A stretch of 39,565 nt of DNA from contig RDXV01000027.1 in the NCBI GenBank assembly GCA_004292695.1, forward strand, positions 1 through 39,565, in the 5' to 3' direction. The translations under genes were made by a program, and so were the position numbers. The stretch's first letter is position 1. The number at the start of each line of letters is the position of its first letter. Below the pieces are notes generated by a model, which was not told where the DNA came from, searched no databases, and saw nothing but the letters and a program-made list of their open reading frames with translations. Source of the stretch: Nostocales cyanobacterium. GTDB lineage: Bacteria > Cyanobacteriota > Cyanobacteriia > Cyanobacteriales > Nostocaceae. Below, one piece after another: positions 7,929 to 16,867 of this stretch.

Positions 7929-10900
7929 ATGTCTGTGGAAATTTGCCTTCCACCAAAATATCAACTCCGAGTGAAAGAAAACCAAAGTTTGGATTTACCA
8001 TCTATCCAAATTGTTGCTACAAATAGTAATACTCCTTATATTTCTAGGATTATTTGTAGCGTCAAGGGAACACCGACGGAATTAGCAGCGGAAATCCAAA
8101 AAAGATATAAACACTTTCACTCTGCTACACCCCAAAAAATCTCTAACCTCTGTCAATTAGGACAGTCTTTTTATCAGTTAGAGAAACCTTTAACAGAAAC
8201 AGTCAATTGTGATTTACAAGTGATTGTTGAATATTTTGATGCTGATGCGACAGGAAAACCGATATTATCAATTCGTAAGAATTTAGGTGTTTCCTGTCAA
8301 CTTTGGTTTACACCTGATTTTGATACCAACACAACCGTAAATACAAAAGATAAAAATATGAATCCTTTTGAATTAGACACTTACCTGAACCAATTAAGTC
8401 AACAATTGAGTGAAAAAATCAACGAGAAACCCAAAAAACGATTTCCTGGTTGGTTCGCGGTAGACTTTGGTACTTCCAATTCCACAGTTACACTTTTTGA
8501 TCCCATTGAAGTACCCATTGCGGAAGTTTTACCCAGAGAACAGGAATTAAGATTGCGTCAACGGTTAACAGAGTGGTTGAATTCTCCCCCGGAATTAGCA
8601 TTACCAGATATAGGGGTAAATGAGTGGGAAAAATTCATTGCGAATATTAGTAAAAACTTAGAAATTGAACCGGAAGAATTAGGTGAAGTTTTTGCAGGTG
8701 ACAACAAAGAAACATTTTTAGAAGCAATTCGCCAAATTGAATTATGTGTGGGAAATAGTGATAGATTTCGCCGCGCTGTGAGTAAGAAACTTTATCAAAT
8801 TTATCATGAAGTATTCCGAGTTCCGACTTTAGAATCTCAAAATTTAATCCCTGTAGTTTTAGATATTAATAGGAGAGAAACAGAAATTCCCAGTGAAATG
8901 GAAGTTTCAGGAATTGAACCTTTAAAACTACAAATGGGGAGAGAAGCAAGGAATAATCGGCAAAAGGCAATAGCCCAAGGTACAATTACTTCAGTTAAAG
9001 ATATTATCAGTAGATTCCATCATTCTCCTAAACGTTATTTTGGGCAAAATAGAACTTTCTCTGTAATTTTAAATGAGGAAGAAAATAACATTCAAGTTAA
9101 TCAATTAATTCAAGCAGCATGGGCGCATTTAATCGAATTGACAGAAGATTATCGTCAACGTGCAAGAAGAAGATTTTCCGAAGGTGATTTATTAACAGGT
9201 GTGTTTACCTATCCTACCGTTGCACCTCCAGTAGTGCGAAAAGAAATTAAAGCATTGGTGGAAGAATTAGGAATTGATGATGTGCAAACTGCCTATGATG
9301 AAGCGGTTTCTGTAGCAATATTTTTCCTATGGCGAGAATTTGGTGGTAACTTAAATATTGGTATTGAATCATTTAAAACTCGCTGCCGTCAAGAAAAAAA
9401 TAAATGGTCACAAAATGTTTTAGTTTTAGATATTGGAGGAGGTACAACAGATTTAGCATTAATTGAATTAACTTTAGAGGATAAAACACCCTATTTTGCT
9501 GATAATGAAGATAGAGGTTTAGGCGGAAGATACTACAAACTCACACCTAAATTATTAGGTTCTTCGGGACATTTACAATTAGGTGGCGAATTAATTACTC
9601 TGCGAATTTTCCGACTTTTAAAAGTTGCCATAGCTGATTTTCTCTTAACAGCAATTACAGACGGAGATATCGAAAGCGATAAACTGGAAGATTTAATTAA
9701 CTCAGAATTAAATGAACGCTTTTTAGAAAATGGTAAATTCAAAAGTGGCAGTTTATTAAAATGTGTGGATAAAGAAAATCCTGAAGGTGATGTTGCCTTT
9801 AAAGATGCGTTAGATACAGCAGAAAAAGTCCTACCAACCCGTTGGCAACAAGCACCCCAAAGACTACAAACATTTTACACTTTATGGGATTATGCCGAAT
9901 CTGCAAAATTAAAATTAGGGCAGAAATTACCAGGAGATGGTTCATTATTAACCTTCACTTTAGAAGAACAACATATCAGCGAACTCCTCAACCAAAGTGC
10001 TATTAAACATCAAATAATTATCTCTGAAGCTATTTCTATTACCTTAGATAGTCAACAATTTGAACGGGCGGCTGTTTCTGCAATTAAAGAAGCTATTGGT
10101 ATTGCTAAAGGGTTAATGGAAAGTCGTTTAAATGCAGATAATCAACAAAAAGTAGATTGGTTAATTTTATCAGGAAAAACCTGTAATTTAGACTTGGTAC
10201 AGAAATATATTTACCAGGAATTTAGCAAATCTCCTTACTTTGTTTGGAATCCAGAACGGATTACTTTTGTGTTAGAATTCACCAAACTAGCTACTTCCGC
10301 TGGTGCTTGTTATGCTGAGAAATTAAGAAGATTAAGATTTGATCCTGAAGAATCAAAAAATCTGTTACGTAAAGGTGCAAACCAATTAGAAATAGATGTG
10401 AAAAATCTGTTTTATTACTTACCTTGCAACTTTAAACGTAAAACCCAAAGTAATGAATTATTACCCATTTTTAATGCAGGCCAAGAACTTTATCAATTAG
10501 CATCCTGGGAAAGTGTCGCTAAAGTGCGGACAAAATGGCAAGGTATCCAGTTAACAAATATTATCTATCGTCAAGACTATGAAGATGGAGAATTGAGGTT
10601 ATGGGGTAGCTTTGATGGTAAAAATTTAATGGAGAAATTAGGGATGGAAGAAGCCGAATTTCTCAGCAAAATTAAGGTGCAATTTGAAATTGATCAAACC
10701 TTACAATTTAGTGTTTTACTCTGTCAAGGAAACCCTCATTATTTAGTAGATGTATCAGGAATTAACATTAATTCTGTGATGGCTAATAACTCAGAAAATA
10801 CGGATTTATTTAATGATGGCAAACTGAGATGGAATATTGCGGTTGAACAAAATTATCAAGATTTAAAAGATGGAGATATTGCTATTAATGTTTTAGAATC

Positions 10901-11342
10901 TGCTACCGTTGATCAACCAAATGCTTATCATTTAGTATTTGCAGTTGATGATAATAAAAATCAGCAATTAGAAACTTTCCACTATATTCAAGATGGTGTT
11001 AACCAACCAGGAACAGGGTTAATTAGTCAACCTTTACCTCCCTTTCCTCAAAATGGCCAACATACATTTTATATCTATCAAATAGATCAGGAAACTAACA
11101 CTAAAAAATGGATTAGAATTGGTGCATTAACTAAACCTGAAATAAGTACAGATTATCCTTGTCAATATCATGTTACATTGGATAACAAAGGGATATTAAG
11201 AATGCACGCAGGAGAAGTACCATATTGGACATCTCATAACCAACAATGTCTACAGGAAGAAGGTTGTGTTTATCGTGCGGAATTAGAATTACAACCTAAC
11301 GAAATTGACAAAGAACGCGATCCTTTCTGCGGAATACATTAA
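7929..11342 (+). CDS. Giant Hsp70/actin-fold ATPase (SrfB-like), second gene of the block
   Basis: A 1137-residue protein from ATG 7929. An N-terminal domain of about 145 residues, probably beta-rich, precedes the ATPase core. The core shows the actin/Hsp70 signatures: phosphate-1 VDFGTSNS (about 178-185), phosphate-2 LDIGGGTTD (about 498-506) and the adenosine-type LSGKTC (about 745). Inserts between these are much longer than in DnaK (about 600 residues in all), and there is no DnaK substrate-binding domain or EEVD-type tail; the last 300 residues look beta-rich. This matches what is annotated as 'virulence factor SrfB' or Hsp70-like in other bacteria. Its partner in the same block is a large GTPase. 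The upstream TTG at 7872 is rejected because it would only add translated heptamer repeats. Enzymatic class is well supported, biological role unknown. Confidence 0.82.
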   Translation: MSVEICLPPKYQLRVKENQSLDLPSIQIVATNSNTPYISRIICSVKGTPTELAAEIQKRYKHFHSATPQKISNLCQLGQSFYQLEKPLTETVNCDLQVIVEYFDADATGKPILSIRKNLGVSCQLWFTPDFDTNTTVNTKDKNMNPFELDTYLNQLSQQLSEKINEKPKKRFPGWFAVDFGTSNSTVTLFDPIEVPIAEVLPREQELRLRQRLTEWLNSPPELALPDIGVNEWEKFIANISKNLEIEPEELGEVFAGDNKETFLEAIRQIELCVGNSDRFRRAVSKKLYQIYHEVFRVPTLESQNLIPVVLDINRRETEIPSEMEVSGIEPLKLQMGREARNNRQKAIAQGTITSVKDIISRFHHSPKRYFGQNRTFSVILNEEENNIQVNQLIQAAWAHLIELTEDYRQRARRRFSEGDLLTGVFTYPTVAPPVVRKEIKALVEELGIDDVQTAYDEAVSVAIFFLWREFGGNLNIGIESFKTRCRQEKNKWSQNVLVLDIGGGTTDLALIELTLEDKTPYFADNEDRGLGGRYYKLTPKLLGSSGHLQLGGELITLRIFRLLKVAIADFLLTAITDGDIESDKLEDLINSELNERFLENGKFKSGSLLKCVDKENPEGDVAFKDALDTAEKVLPTRWQQAPQRLQTFYTLWDYAESAKLKLGQKLPGDGSLLTFTLEEQHISELLNQSAIKHQIIISEAISITLDSQQFERAAVSAIKEAIGIAKGLMESRLNADNQQKVDWLILSGKTCNLDLVQKYIYQEFSKSPYFVWNPERITFVLEFTKLATSAGACYAEKLRRLRFDPEESKNLLRKGANQLEIDVKNLFYYLPCNFKRKTQSNELLPIFNAGQELYQLASWESVAKVRTKWQGIQLTNIIYRQDYEDGELRLWGSFDGKNLMEKLGMEEAEFLSKIKVQFEIDQTLQFSVLLCQGNPHYLVDVSGININSVMANNSENTDLFNDGKLRWNIAVEQNYQDLKDGDIAINVLESATVDQPNAYHLVFAVDDNKNQQLETFHYIQDGVNQPGTGLISQPLPPFPQNGQHTFYIYQIDQETNTKKWIRIGALTKPEISTDYPCQYHVTLDNKGILRMHAGEVPYWTSHNQQCLQEEGCVYRAELELQPNEIDKERDPFCGIH

Positions 11343-11382
11343 TCAGTTATCAGTTATCAGTTATCAGTTATCAGTTATCAGT
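11343..11382. repeat. Heptamer repeat TCAGTTA, five copies
   Basis: Five TCAGTTA units begin at the stop codon of the Hsp70-like gene. The following 50 bases up to the next gene are AT-rich with no terminator, so transcription could continue into the third gene. Confidence 0.8.
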
Positions 11383-11431
11383 TTTTAGGTATAAGTTTTG
11401 AACATTTAATTTCATTTAATTTATTGATTCT

Positions 11432-12562
11432 ATGAAAAATCAAAATTTACAAGCATTATTAGCTATGAAAAATTCTCGTATATCTCAAGTTCTTAAATTG
11501 AGTTTATACGGACTGGAAGCAACTTTAAACCAAGCTAAGTTAGAATATCCTGATGATCCAGGTAATGAATTATGTCAACAGGTAATATCAGAAATAACGG
11601 AACTTTTAAAATCTCAAACCTTGACAGAAAATACCCAAAACCAAAATAATCAAAAACAAGTATCTCAAGAATCTCAATCTAGTAATTTATTAGATGAATT
11701 AAGGACAAGTTTTGAAAATGATTTAGAACTAAAATTCTATCTAGGATATGCACCTTTGCAAAGTCAAAATGATAGTGAATTGTGGTCAGAAATTCACCGT
11801 AAATTATTAAGAGTTCCTGAAGATGTAGCGACAATTTGGCGTAACCGTGCTTTAGAAATTGCCCAAAAAGTTGGTGTAAGTCAAGATTATGTAAATATGG
11901 AACATTTACCTTTTGCTAGAGATGAAATTCTCTATCCTGGTTTAAGTGGTGCTGTAGAAGCTAGAGGTTTATGTTTATCAAAAAAATTATTATTAAAATC
12001 AGAAATCGCTGAAAATTATCAATCAGAAGAATTACAATTATTAGCAGGTTTTTTACTTTTATATGAAAAAATTATTGATATAGATCCTGAATTACATCAT
12101 GCTTTAAAAAGTGTTTTCAGCTTTGATATTGTTTCTTTAAAATCTCAACCAGAACAACATCAATTGTATTTGCAAACATTAGGCGATCGCCTCCAACGTA
12201 CACAAAAAGCCGAGGAAAATACCGATCCAATTATCAATTTACGTGCTTGGATTGACATAGATGAAGCTATCCATTCCTTAGTATTTCTTCCTCCCGCAGA
12301 ACGTTATTCATGGTGGGGAAAATTACAACAAGAATCACGAAAAAGTTTAAAAAAAGTAGCTCACAAAGCTATTCAAGCAGGTTATGATATCAAAATTAAA
12401 CAATTATCAGGACTTTATGCTGATATCTGTGCTTATACCAAAGATGACTTACAATTAGATTACGGTGGAACACCAGGAGAAGTCTTAGCTTGTTTAAGAT
12501 TATACGTAAAAATTAACCAAGAAGAAAACCCAGGTAGAGTAATATTTAGATCATTACGGTAG
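11432..12562 (+). CDS. Unassigned protein, third gene of the GTPase/ATPase block
   Basis: A 376-residue soluble protein that I do not recognise. It has a helical N-terminus (1-60), a Gln/Asn-rich linker (about 63-85), and a larger helical domain to the end with a notable RAWIDIDEAIHSLVFLPPAE segment (about 270-290) and a Trp-Trp pair nearby. No signal peptide, membrane segment or catalytic motif is visible. It follows the Hsp70-like gene by 89 bp, all on the + strand, so it likely belongs to the same module and could be an adaptor for one of the two NTPases. A HIP1 site (12183-12190) lies inside. Start ATG 11432; an alternative in-frame ATG lies at 11465. Confidence 0.75.
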   Translation: MKNQNLQALLAMKNSRISQVLKLSLYGLEATLNQAKLEYPDDPGNELCQQVISEITELLKSQTLTENTQNQNNQKQVSQESQSSNLLDELRTSFENDLELKFYLGYAPLQSQNDSELWSEIHRKLLRVPEDVATIWRNRALEIAQKVGVSQDYVNMEHLPFARDEILYPGLSGAVEARGLCLSKKLLLKSEIAENYQSEELQLLAGFLLLYEKIIDIDPELHHALKSVFSFDIVSLKSQPEQHQLYLQTLGDRLQRTQKAEENTDPIINLRAWIDIDEAIHSLVFLPPAERYSWWGKLQQESRKSLKKVAHKAIQAGYDIKIKQLSGLYADICAYTKDDLQLDYGGTPGEVLACLRLYVKINQEENPGRVIFRSLR

Positions 12563-12659
12563 AATTTATTGTATCAGGAAACTCATTAAGTATAATTAAA
12601 GATACAAAATTCTTAGTTTATCAATTGAAACTTATATCTATAATATAAACAATGAATTA

Positions 12660-12689
12660 AGGTTGAGTTAATATTAATAAACCCAACCT
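12660..12689. terminator. Hairpin between convergent genes
   Basis: AGGTTGAGTT (12660-12669) pairs with AACCCAACCT (12680-12689) with one mismatch, around a 10-base AT loop. It lies 14 bases beyond the stop codon of the minus-strand peptide gene and about 100 bases beyond the + strand gene. No long T-run follows on either strand, so termination is inferred mainly from its place. Confidence 0.4.
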
Positions 12690-12702
12690 CAAGTTAATTT
12701 AT

Positions 12703-12882
12703 TTATCGGGTAGGGGGTTTTGTAGGTGTAGGTGTAGGTGTAGTAGTTGGTTTTGGTGAGGAAGATATATGTTGAGAGAATAGAGTGTCTTGTGTATTTT
12801 TCGCTTGAATATCTTGAGGTAAGTTAGCAATTCCCAAAGTAGTCAAAATTGCCAGAAAAGTTATAGGTGAAAAAACTTTCAT
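12703..12882 (-). CDS. Small secreted Thr/Pro-rich peptide
   Basis: A 59-residue gene. The peptide begins MKVFSPITFLAILTTLGIA, a classic signal peptide, with probable cleavage after IQA (about residue 27), and ends in a tail of alternating Thr and Pro (TTTPTPTPTKPP) encoded by a GGTGTA hexamer repeat on the + strand. A good Shine-Dalgarno (GAGAGG) lies 9 bases before the ATG. The mature peptide would be about 32 residues. Function unknown. The repeat-coded tail could vary in length between strains. Evidence for a real gene is the start signal, signal sequence and downstream hairpin. Confidence 0.65.
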   Translation of the reverse strand: MKVFSPITFLAILTTLGIANLPQDIQAKNTQDTLFSQHISSSPKPTTTPTPTPTKPPTR

Positions 12883-13049
12883 TCTGTTATTCCTCTCAAA
12901 ATTAATCTACCTTATTTTGAGAAAGATTGAGTTTTTATTTATCTTGCTACAGTTAGTCTATTCGATATGTACTGAGATAGATAAAATCATGGTTGATTAT
13001 TTGTGATATTCTATTTTTAGGAAGATGAAAAAAATGATTAATTTCAATA

Positions 13050-13775
13050 TTAATCACCACTGGCAAAAAACAGAGGTAATACAAAAGCAGCAATAATTCC
13101 CAGGAATATAAACACTTCAATTAACCCCAAAATTAAGTTATTTTCAAATAATTTACTAACTTCTCCTTTCACATTTCCAGGAAAATTACCCCACCAACTA
13201 CGTAAATGATTAAGCCAATGTTTAGGATTATCTTCCGGTCGAAATTTACCAGAAATCATGGATAATAATAATGTTAAACCTCCAACCTTAGCAGACATTA
13301 ATAAATGAATTGCTAAACAGACAAACATTACCAACCAAGCAATTAAATGGCAGGAATACCAAATATGATCTAATTCTCCTAATGGTAGCCATTCTTCTTT
13401 CATCATTCTACCAGATGTCACCGCTAACACTGAAGCAATTAACATCAAAGTATTAGCTAAACGTTGCAAAGTTACCCACCAAATGGGACGATTAAATTCT
13501 GATAATTTTTGGATGGAGTCTGACTGTAATAAACGTTTGCTTCCAGCATGAAAACTATAAATCACAAAAACTGGTAATAATAACAAAAAAAATAAACCCA
13601 CAGTACCGTGAATATCCTGGATAGGGTTAATTTTAGGAATGGGGAGTTTACCAAATCTTTTATCAAAGGTGTTGTACACTAAAAAACCGCTGATAATAGC
13701 CGCAATTGCTAAAGTACCACTCAAACTGTGTAGAATTCTTAGTAATAAAGGTTGATAAGGTGCGGAACGAGTCAT
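13050..13775 (-). CDS. Cytochrome b561/b6-type membrane protein
   Basis: A 241-residue integral membrane protein with five hydrophobic segments. Histidines sit inside or at the ends of these helices in pairs that suit haem b ligation: in RILHSLSG (helix 1), DIHGTVGLFF and YSFHAG (helix 2), and CHLIAWLVMFVCLAIHLLMS (helix 4). This is the pattern of cytochrome b/b6-domain proteins such as bacterial cytochrome b561 and hydrogenase b subunits, which move electrons across or within the membrane. No partner oxidoreductase is adjacent, so electron donor and acceptor are unknown. The gene lies 69 bp downstream of the Uma2 gene on the same strand. Confidence 0.8.
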   Translation of the reverse strand: MTRSAPYQPLLLRILHSLSGTLAIAAIISGFLVYNTFDKRFGKLPIPKINPIQDIHGTVGLFFLLLLPVFVIYSFHAGSKRLLQSDSIQKLSEFNRPIWWVTLQRLANTLMLIASVLAVTSGRMMKEEWLPLGELDHIWYSCHLIAWLVMFVCLAIHLLMSAKVGGLTLLLSMISGKFRPEDNPKHWLNHLRSWWGNFPGNVKGEVSKLFENNLILGLIEVFIFLGIIAAFVLPLFFASGD

Positions 13776-13844
13776 AGTAAGTTAATTAATTGTGTTTTGA
13801 TGTTAAATTTGGATATTGAGAAACTTAAATAATGAAAAATTATT

Positions 13845-14453
13845 TTACTCTATATTTTCACGAAAATTAACTTTTTTATATAATTGACTCAATGATATTG
13901 TCATATCAATTGATGATAAGTTTAATATAGAATGTTCTGTTTCATGTTCTGTTAAAACCCATTTATTTTCTTGACTTTTAATATATTGCATCACATAATA
14001 TTGACTTTGATCAATTAAAAGATATTCCTTAAATTCAGGAATAGAACGATAATAAAGAAATTTGTCACCCCTATCATAATCTTTAGTAGATTTGGATAAA
14101 ACTTCAGCAATTAACAAAGGATTAGTGACTATGGTGGTATTTGTACCATAATAAATAGGTTCACCCTTAATGACCATCACATCAGGATAAGTAAACACTC
14201 GATGACGTGGTATCCACAGTTTAACATCACCAATATAAATTTCATAATCTAAATCGTTTAGTGCTATATTCAGGGTAGTTGCTAAATTTAATGCCAGTTT
14301 ATTATGGTTTGTTGTTCCACCAGTCATGGTGATAATTTCTCCATCTTTATATTCATTTTTAAAGTCTGCTTTTTCCTCAAGTTCTAAATATTCTTCTGGG
14401 GTATAGTAGGCTGCGACTGTTTTAATTTCTTGAATGGTAGTTTGTAGTTTCAT
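13845..14453 (-). CDS. Uma2 family endonuclease
   Basis: A 202-residue protein of the Uma2 (DUF820) family, a PD-(D/E)XK nuclease fold greatly expanded in cyanobacteria. Visible signatures are YTPEEYLELEEKA near the N-terminus, GEIITMTGGTTNHN, TYPDVMVIKG (the catalytic Asp strand) and LIAEVLSKSTKDYDRGDKF (Glu plus downstream Lys), in the standard order. Length is typical. The biological role of the family is unsettled; some members are thought to be tied to mobile elements. It is divergent from a Dam-type methylase across 166 bp. Confidence 0.9.
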   Translation of the reverse strand: MKLQTTIQEIKTVAAYYTPEEYLELEEKADFKNEYKDGEIITMTGGTTNHNKLALNLATTLNIALNDLDYEIYIGDVKLWIPRHRVFTYPDVMVIKGEPIYYGTNTTIVTNPLLIAEVLSKSTKDYDRGDKFLYYRSIPEFKEYLLIDQSQYYVMQYIKSQENKWVLTEHETEHSILNLSSIDMTISLSQLYKKVNFRENIE

Positions 14454-14619
14454 AGGTTTTATCCATCAAGATGTGTACTTACTGAAAACAATAAAATCAA
14501 AATCTTTTGAATTTCCAAGCTGTAATCCTCACATTTCAGAAATTATAGGACACGTTATATTTAACAATGATATCATAAGTTTTGAGCATAATTCAATATA
14601 AATTTCTCATAATTATATC

Positions 14620-15438
14620 ATGATTAAAAGTCCTCTCCGCTATCCGGGTGGTAAATCAAGAGCAATCAAACAAATAGCCGAACATTTACCAACAAACTTT
14701 ACAGAATTTAGAGAACCATTAGTAGGAGGTGGTTCAGTATTTATTTACCTTAAACAAACCTACCCTAACTTAAAAATTTGGATTAATGATTTAAACAGAG
14801 AACTATATTTATTTTGGTATATTGCCCAAAAAGATTTATCTAAATTAGTTGCAGAAATTCGCCATATCAAAGAAACCAGGAAAGATGGTAAAAAACTATT
14901 TACAGAACTCACTAAGATAGAAGATATCAATAAATTAACAGACTTAGAAAGGGCAGTGAGATTTTTTGTCTTAAATAGAATCACCTTTTCTGGGACAATA
15001 GAATCAGGTGGTTTTTCCCAAGAAGCATTTTATAAACGTTTTACACATTCATCAATAGAAAGACTAGAAAAATTAGAGAATATCTTAACAACAGATATAA
15101 AAATCACCAACTTAGATTACAACGAACTATTAAAAAAAGAAGGTAAAGACGTATTTATATTTTTAGATCCACCATATTTAAAAGCAGAAAAATCAAAATT
15201 ATATGGCAACCGAGGAAACTTACATACAGGATTCAATCATCAAAAATTTGCAGAAGACCTAAAAAAATGTCCCCATCAATATCTCATCACCTATGACGAC
15301 ACACCAGAAATCAGAAACTATTTCCAATGGGCAAAAATTGAGCAATGGGAACTACAATATGGCATGAATAACTACAAACAAAAAACAGCCCAAAAAGGAC
15401 AAGAACTATTTATCAATAACTACCTAATACCACTATAA
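14620..15438 (+). CDS. Dam-type DNA adenine-N6 methyltransferase
   Basis: A 272-residue N6-adenine methylase of the alpha/D12 (Dam) class. Seen motifs are the AdoMet site SPLRYPGGKSR (4-14), GGGS (about 36-39), and the catalytic DPPY (183-186). The size suits the Dam/M.DpnII group, many of which methylate GATC, but specificity cannot be read here. No restriction gene of a known type is adjacent; the divergent neighbour is a Uma2 nuclease. I read it as an orphan or solitary methylase, with Uma2 pairing only a hypothesis. Codon use is very A-rich, especially towards the 3' end, which may indicate acquisition. Confidence 0.9.
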   Translation: MIKSPLRYPGGKSRAIKQIAEHLPTNFTEFREPLVGGGSVFIYLKQTYPNLKIWINDLNRELYLFWYIAQKDLSKLVAEIRHIKETRKDGKKLFTELTKIEDINKLTDLERAVRFFVLNRITFSGTIESGGFSQEAFYKRFTHSSIERLEKLENILTTDIKITNLDYNELLKKEGKDVFIFLDPPYLKAEKSKLYGNRGNLHTGFNHQKFAEDLKKCPHQYLITYDDTPEIRNYFQWAKIEQWELQYGMNNYKQKTAQKGQELFINNYLIPL

Positions 15439-15814
15439 AAATCTCTTTTCTCGTAAGTATTCAGCTATCAGTAATCAGCTAAAGTAAATGATGGGAGCAT
15501 CCCAATTTTGAAAAAATAACCGCAGCGACACTAAAAAATATCTTAAAATCTCTTACCTTTGTGTCCTTTGCGCCCTTTGCGGTTCAATCATATAAAGGCT
15601 TGGAGGGTTTATTTCGTAAAATAAACATAAATTTACACATTAAATGATTTCAGTCAGGAGAATAAAGGTTTATCAAGTAAGTTATGATGATTGTTAAAAA
15701 ATATCACTTGTCTTAACATCTTCTCTCCGTGTCCTCCGTGCCTCTGCGGTTCGTTTTCAAAAAACTCCCATTTTTAGATAGAATCACACACAGACTAACT
15801 ACAGAACCCCGAAA
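15439..15814. repeat. Gene-free spacer with two interspersed repeat copies
   Basis: No gene is visible. Two related stretches, around 15560-15590 (CCTTTGCGCCCTTTGCGGTT) and 15722-15752 (CTCCGTGCCTCTGCGGTTCG), share the TGCGGTTC end and resemble interspersed repeats common between cyanobacterial genes. A short heptamer-like CAGCTATCAGTAATCAGCT occurs at about 15462-15480. A promoter for trpD is presumably near the right edge, but I cannot place it. Confidence 0.5.
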
Positions 15815-16867
15815 ATGACAACCACAACAGACCCTAAGACCTGGTCAGACCTATTAAAACAACTATTAGAACATCAATCATTAACCCGCACCCAAGCAGC
15901 AGAATTAATGCAAGGATGGATCAACGAAACCATCCCCTTAGAACTATCAGGAGCAATATTAACAGCATTAAACTTTAAAGGAGTATCCGCAGAAGAACTC
16001 GCGGGAATGGCCGAAGTATTAAAATCTTTATCCGTAGCAACAGAGGGAAACATCCAACTTCCCACACCCTTAGTTGATACCTGTGGAACTGGTGGAGATG
16101 GCGCGTCCACCTTTAACATTTCCACAGCCGTAGCATTTGTTACCGCTGCTGCTGGTGTACCTGTAGCCAAACATGGCAACCGTTCCGCCTCCAGCTTAAC
16201 AGGTAGCGCCGACGTATTAGAAGCATTGGGTGTAAACTTAAAAGCAAAGAGTGAAAAAGTTCAAGCCGCAGTTTCAGAGGTAGGAATTACCTTTTTATTT
16301 GCTCCTGGTTGGCATCCAGCCTTAAAAGCGGTGGCAGGAATGCGGAAAAATTTAAAAATTCGGACAGTATTTAATTTACTTGGACCATTAGTAAATCCAC
16401 TGCGTCCCACAGGCCAAGTAATTGGTGTCTTTGATCCTAAATTAATTGTCACTATGGCTGAGGCTTTAAACCTGTTGGGAACACAAAAAGCCATAGTTTT
16501 ACATGGTCGAGAAAAATTAGATGAGGTGGGTTTAGGGGATATTACTGATTTAGCAGCCTTAACAGATGGGAAAGTAGAGTTAACCACCATCAACCCGGCG
16601 GAAGTGGGAGCAACTCCAGCCCCAATTACCGCTTTAAAAGGTGGGAATGTGGCGGAAAACGCCGAAATTCTTACCAATGTCCTGCAAGGGAAAGGAACTC
16701 CAGCCCAAGAGGATGCGGTGGCGCTGAATGCTTCCTTAGCCTTGCAAGTTGCGGGTGTAGTTCCCTGGTTGGATCACGCTCAAGGTGTGACTATGGCGCG
16801 GGAGATTCTACAAAGCGGAAGCCCCTGGCAGAAGCTGGTTCAGTTGATTGATTTCCTGAAGGATTAG
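15815..16867 (+). CDS. trpD: Anthranilate phosphoribosyltransferase
   Basis: A 350-residue enzyme of tryptophan synthesis, converting anthranilate and PRPP to phosphoribosyl-anthranilate in the cytosol. Residues 88-104 hold the signature [17 protein letters not shown] that binds PRPP, and KHGNRSASS (119-127) is the second conserved block; [13 protein letters not shown] follows near residue 190. The length is normal and no frame disruption is seen. No other trp gene is adjacent, in line with the scattered trp genes of cyanobacteria. Its last 77 bases overlap the 3' end of the convergent aspartic-protease gene. Confidence 0.97.
   Translation: MTTTTDPKTWSDLLKQLLEHQSLTRTQAAELMQGWINETIPLELSGAILTALNFKGVSAEELAGMAEVLKSLSVATEGNIQLPTPLVDTCGTGGDGASTFNISTAVAFVTAAAGVPVAKHGNRSASSLTGSADVLEALGVNLKAKSEKVQAAVSEVGITFLFAPGWHPALKAVAGMRKNLKIRTVFNLLGPLVNPLRPTGQVIGVFDPKLIVTMAEALNLLGTQKAIVLHGREKLDEVGLGDITDLAALTDGKVELTTINPAEVGATPAPITALKGGNVAENAEILTNVLQGKGTPAQEDAVALNASLALQVAGVVPWLDHAQGVTMAREILQSGSPWQKLVQLIDFLKD

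Noticed and set aside
13845-15438. Classical type II restriction-modification system
   Set aside because: Uma2 proteins are not known cognate restriction enzymes; only the adjacency is retained as a hypothesis.
16261-16677. Open frame of 138 codons on the minus strand inside trpD
   Set aside because: It is antisense to a strongly conserved enzyme and its product has no recognisable feature; it reflects the codon pattern of trpD.
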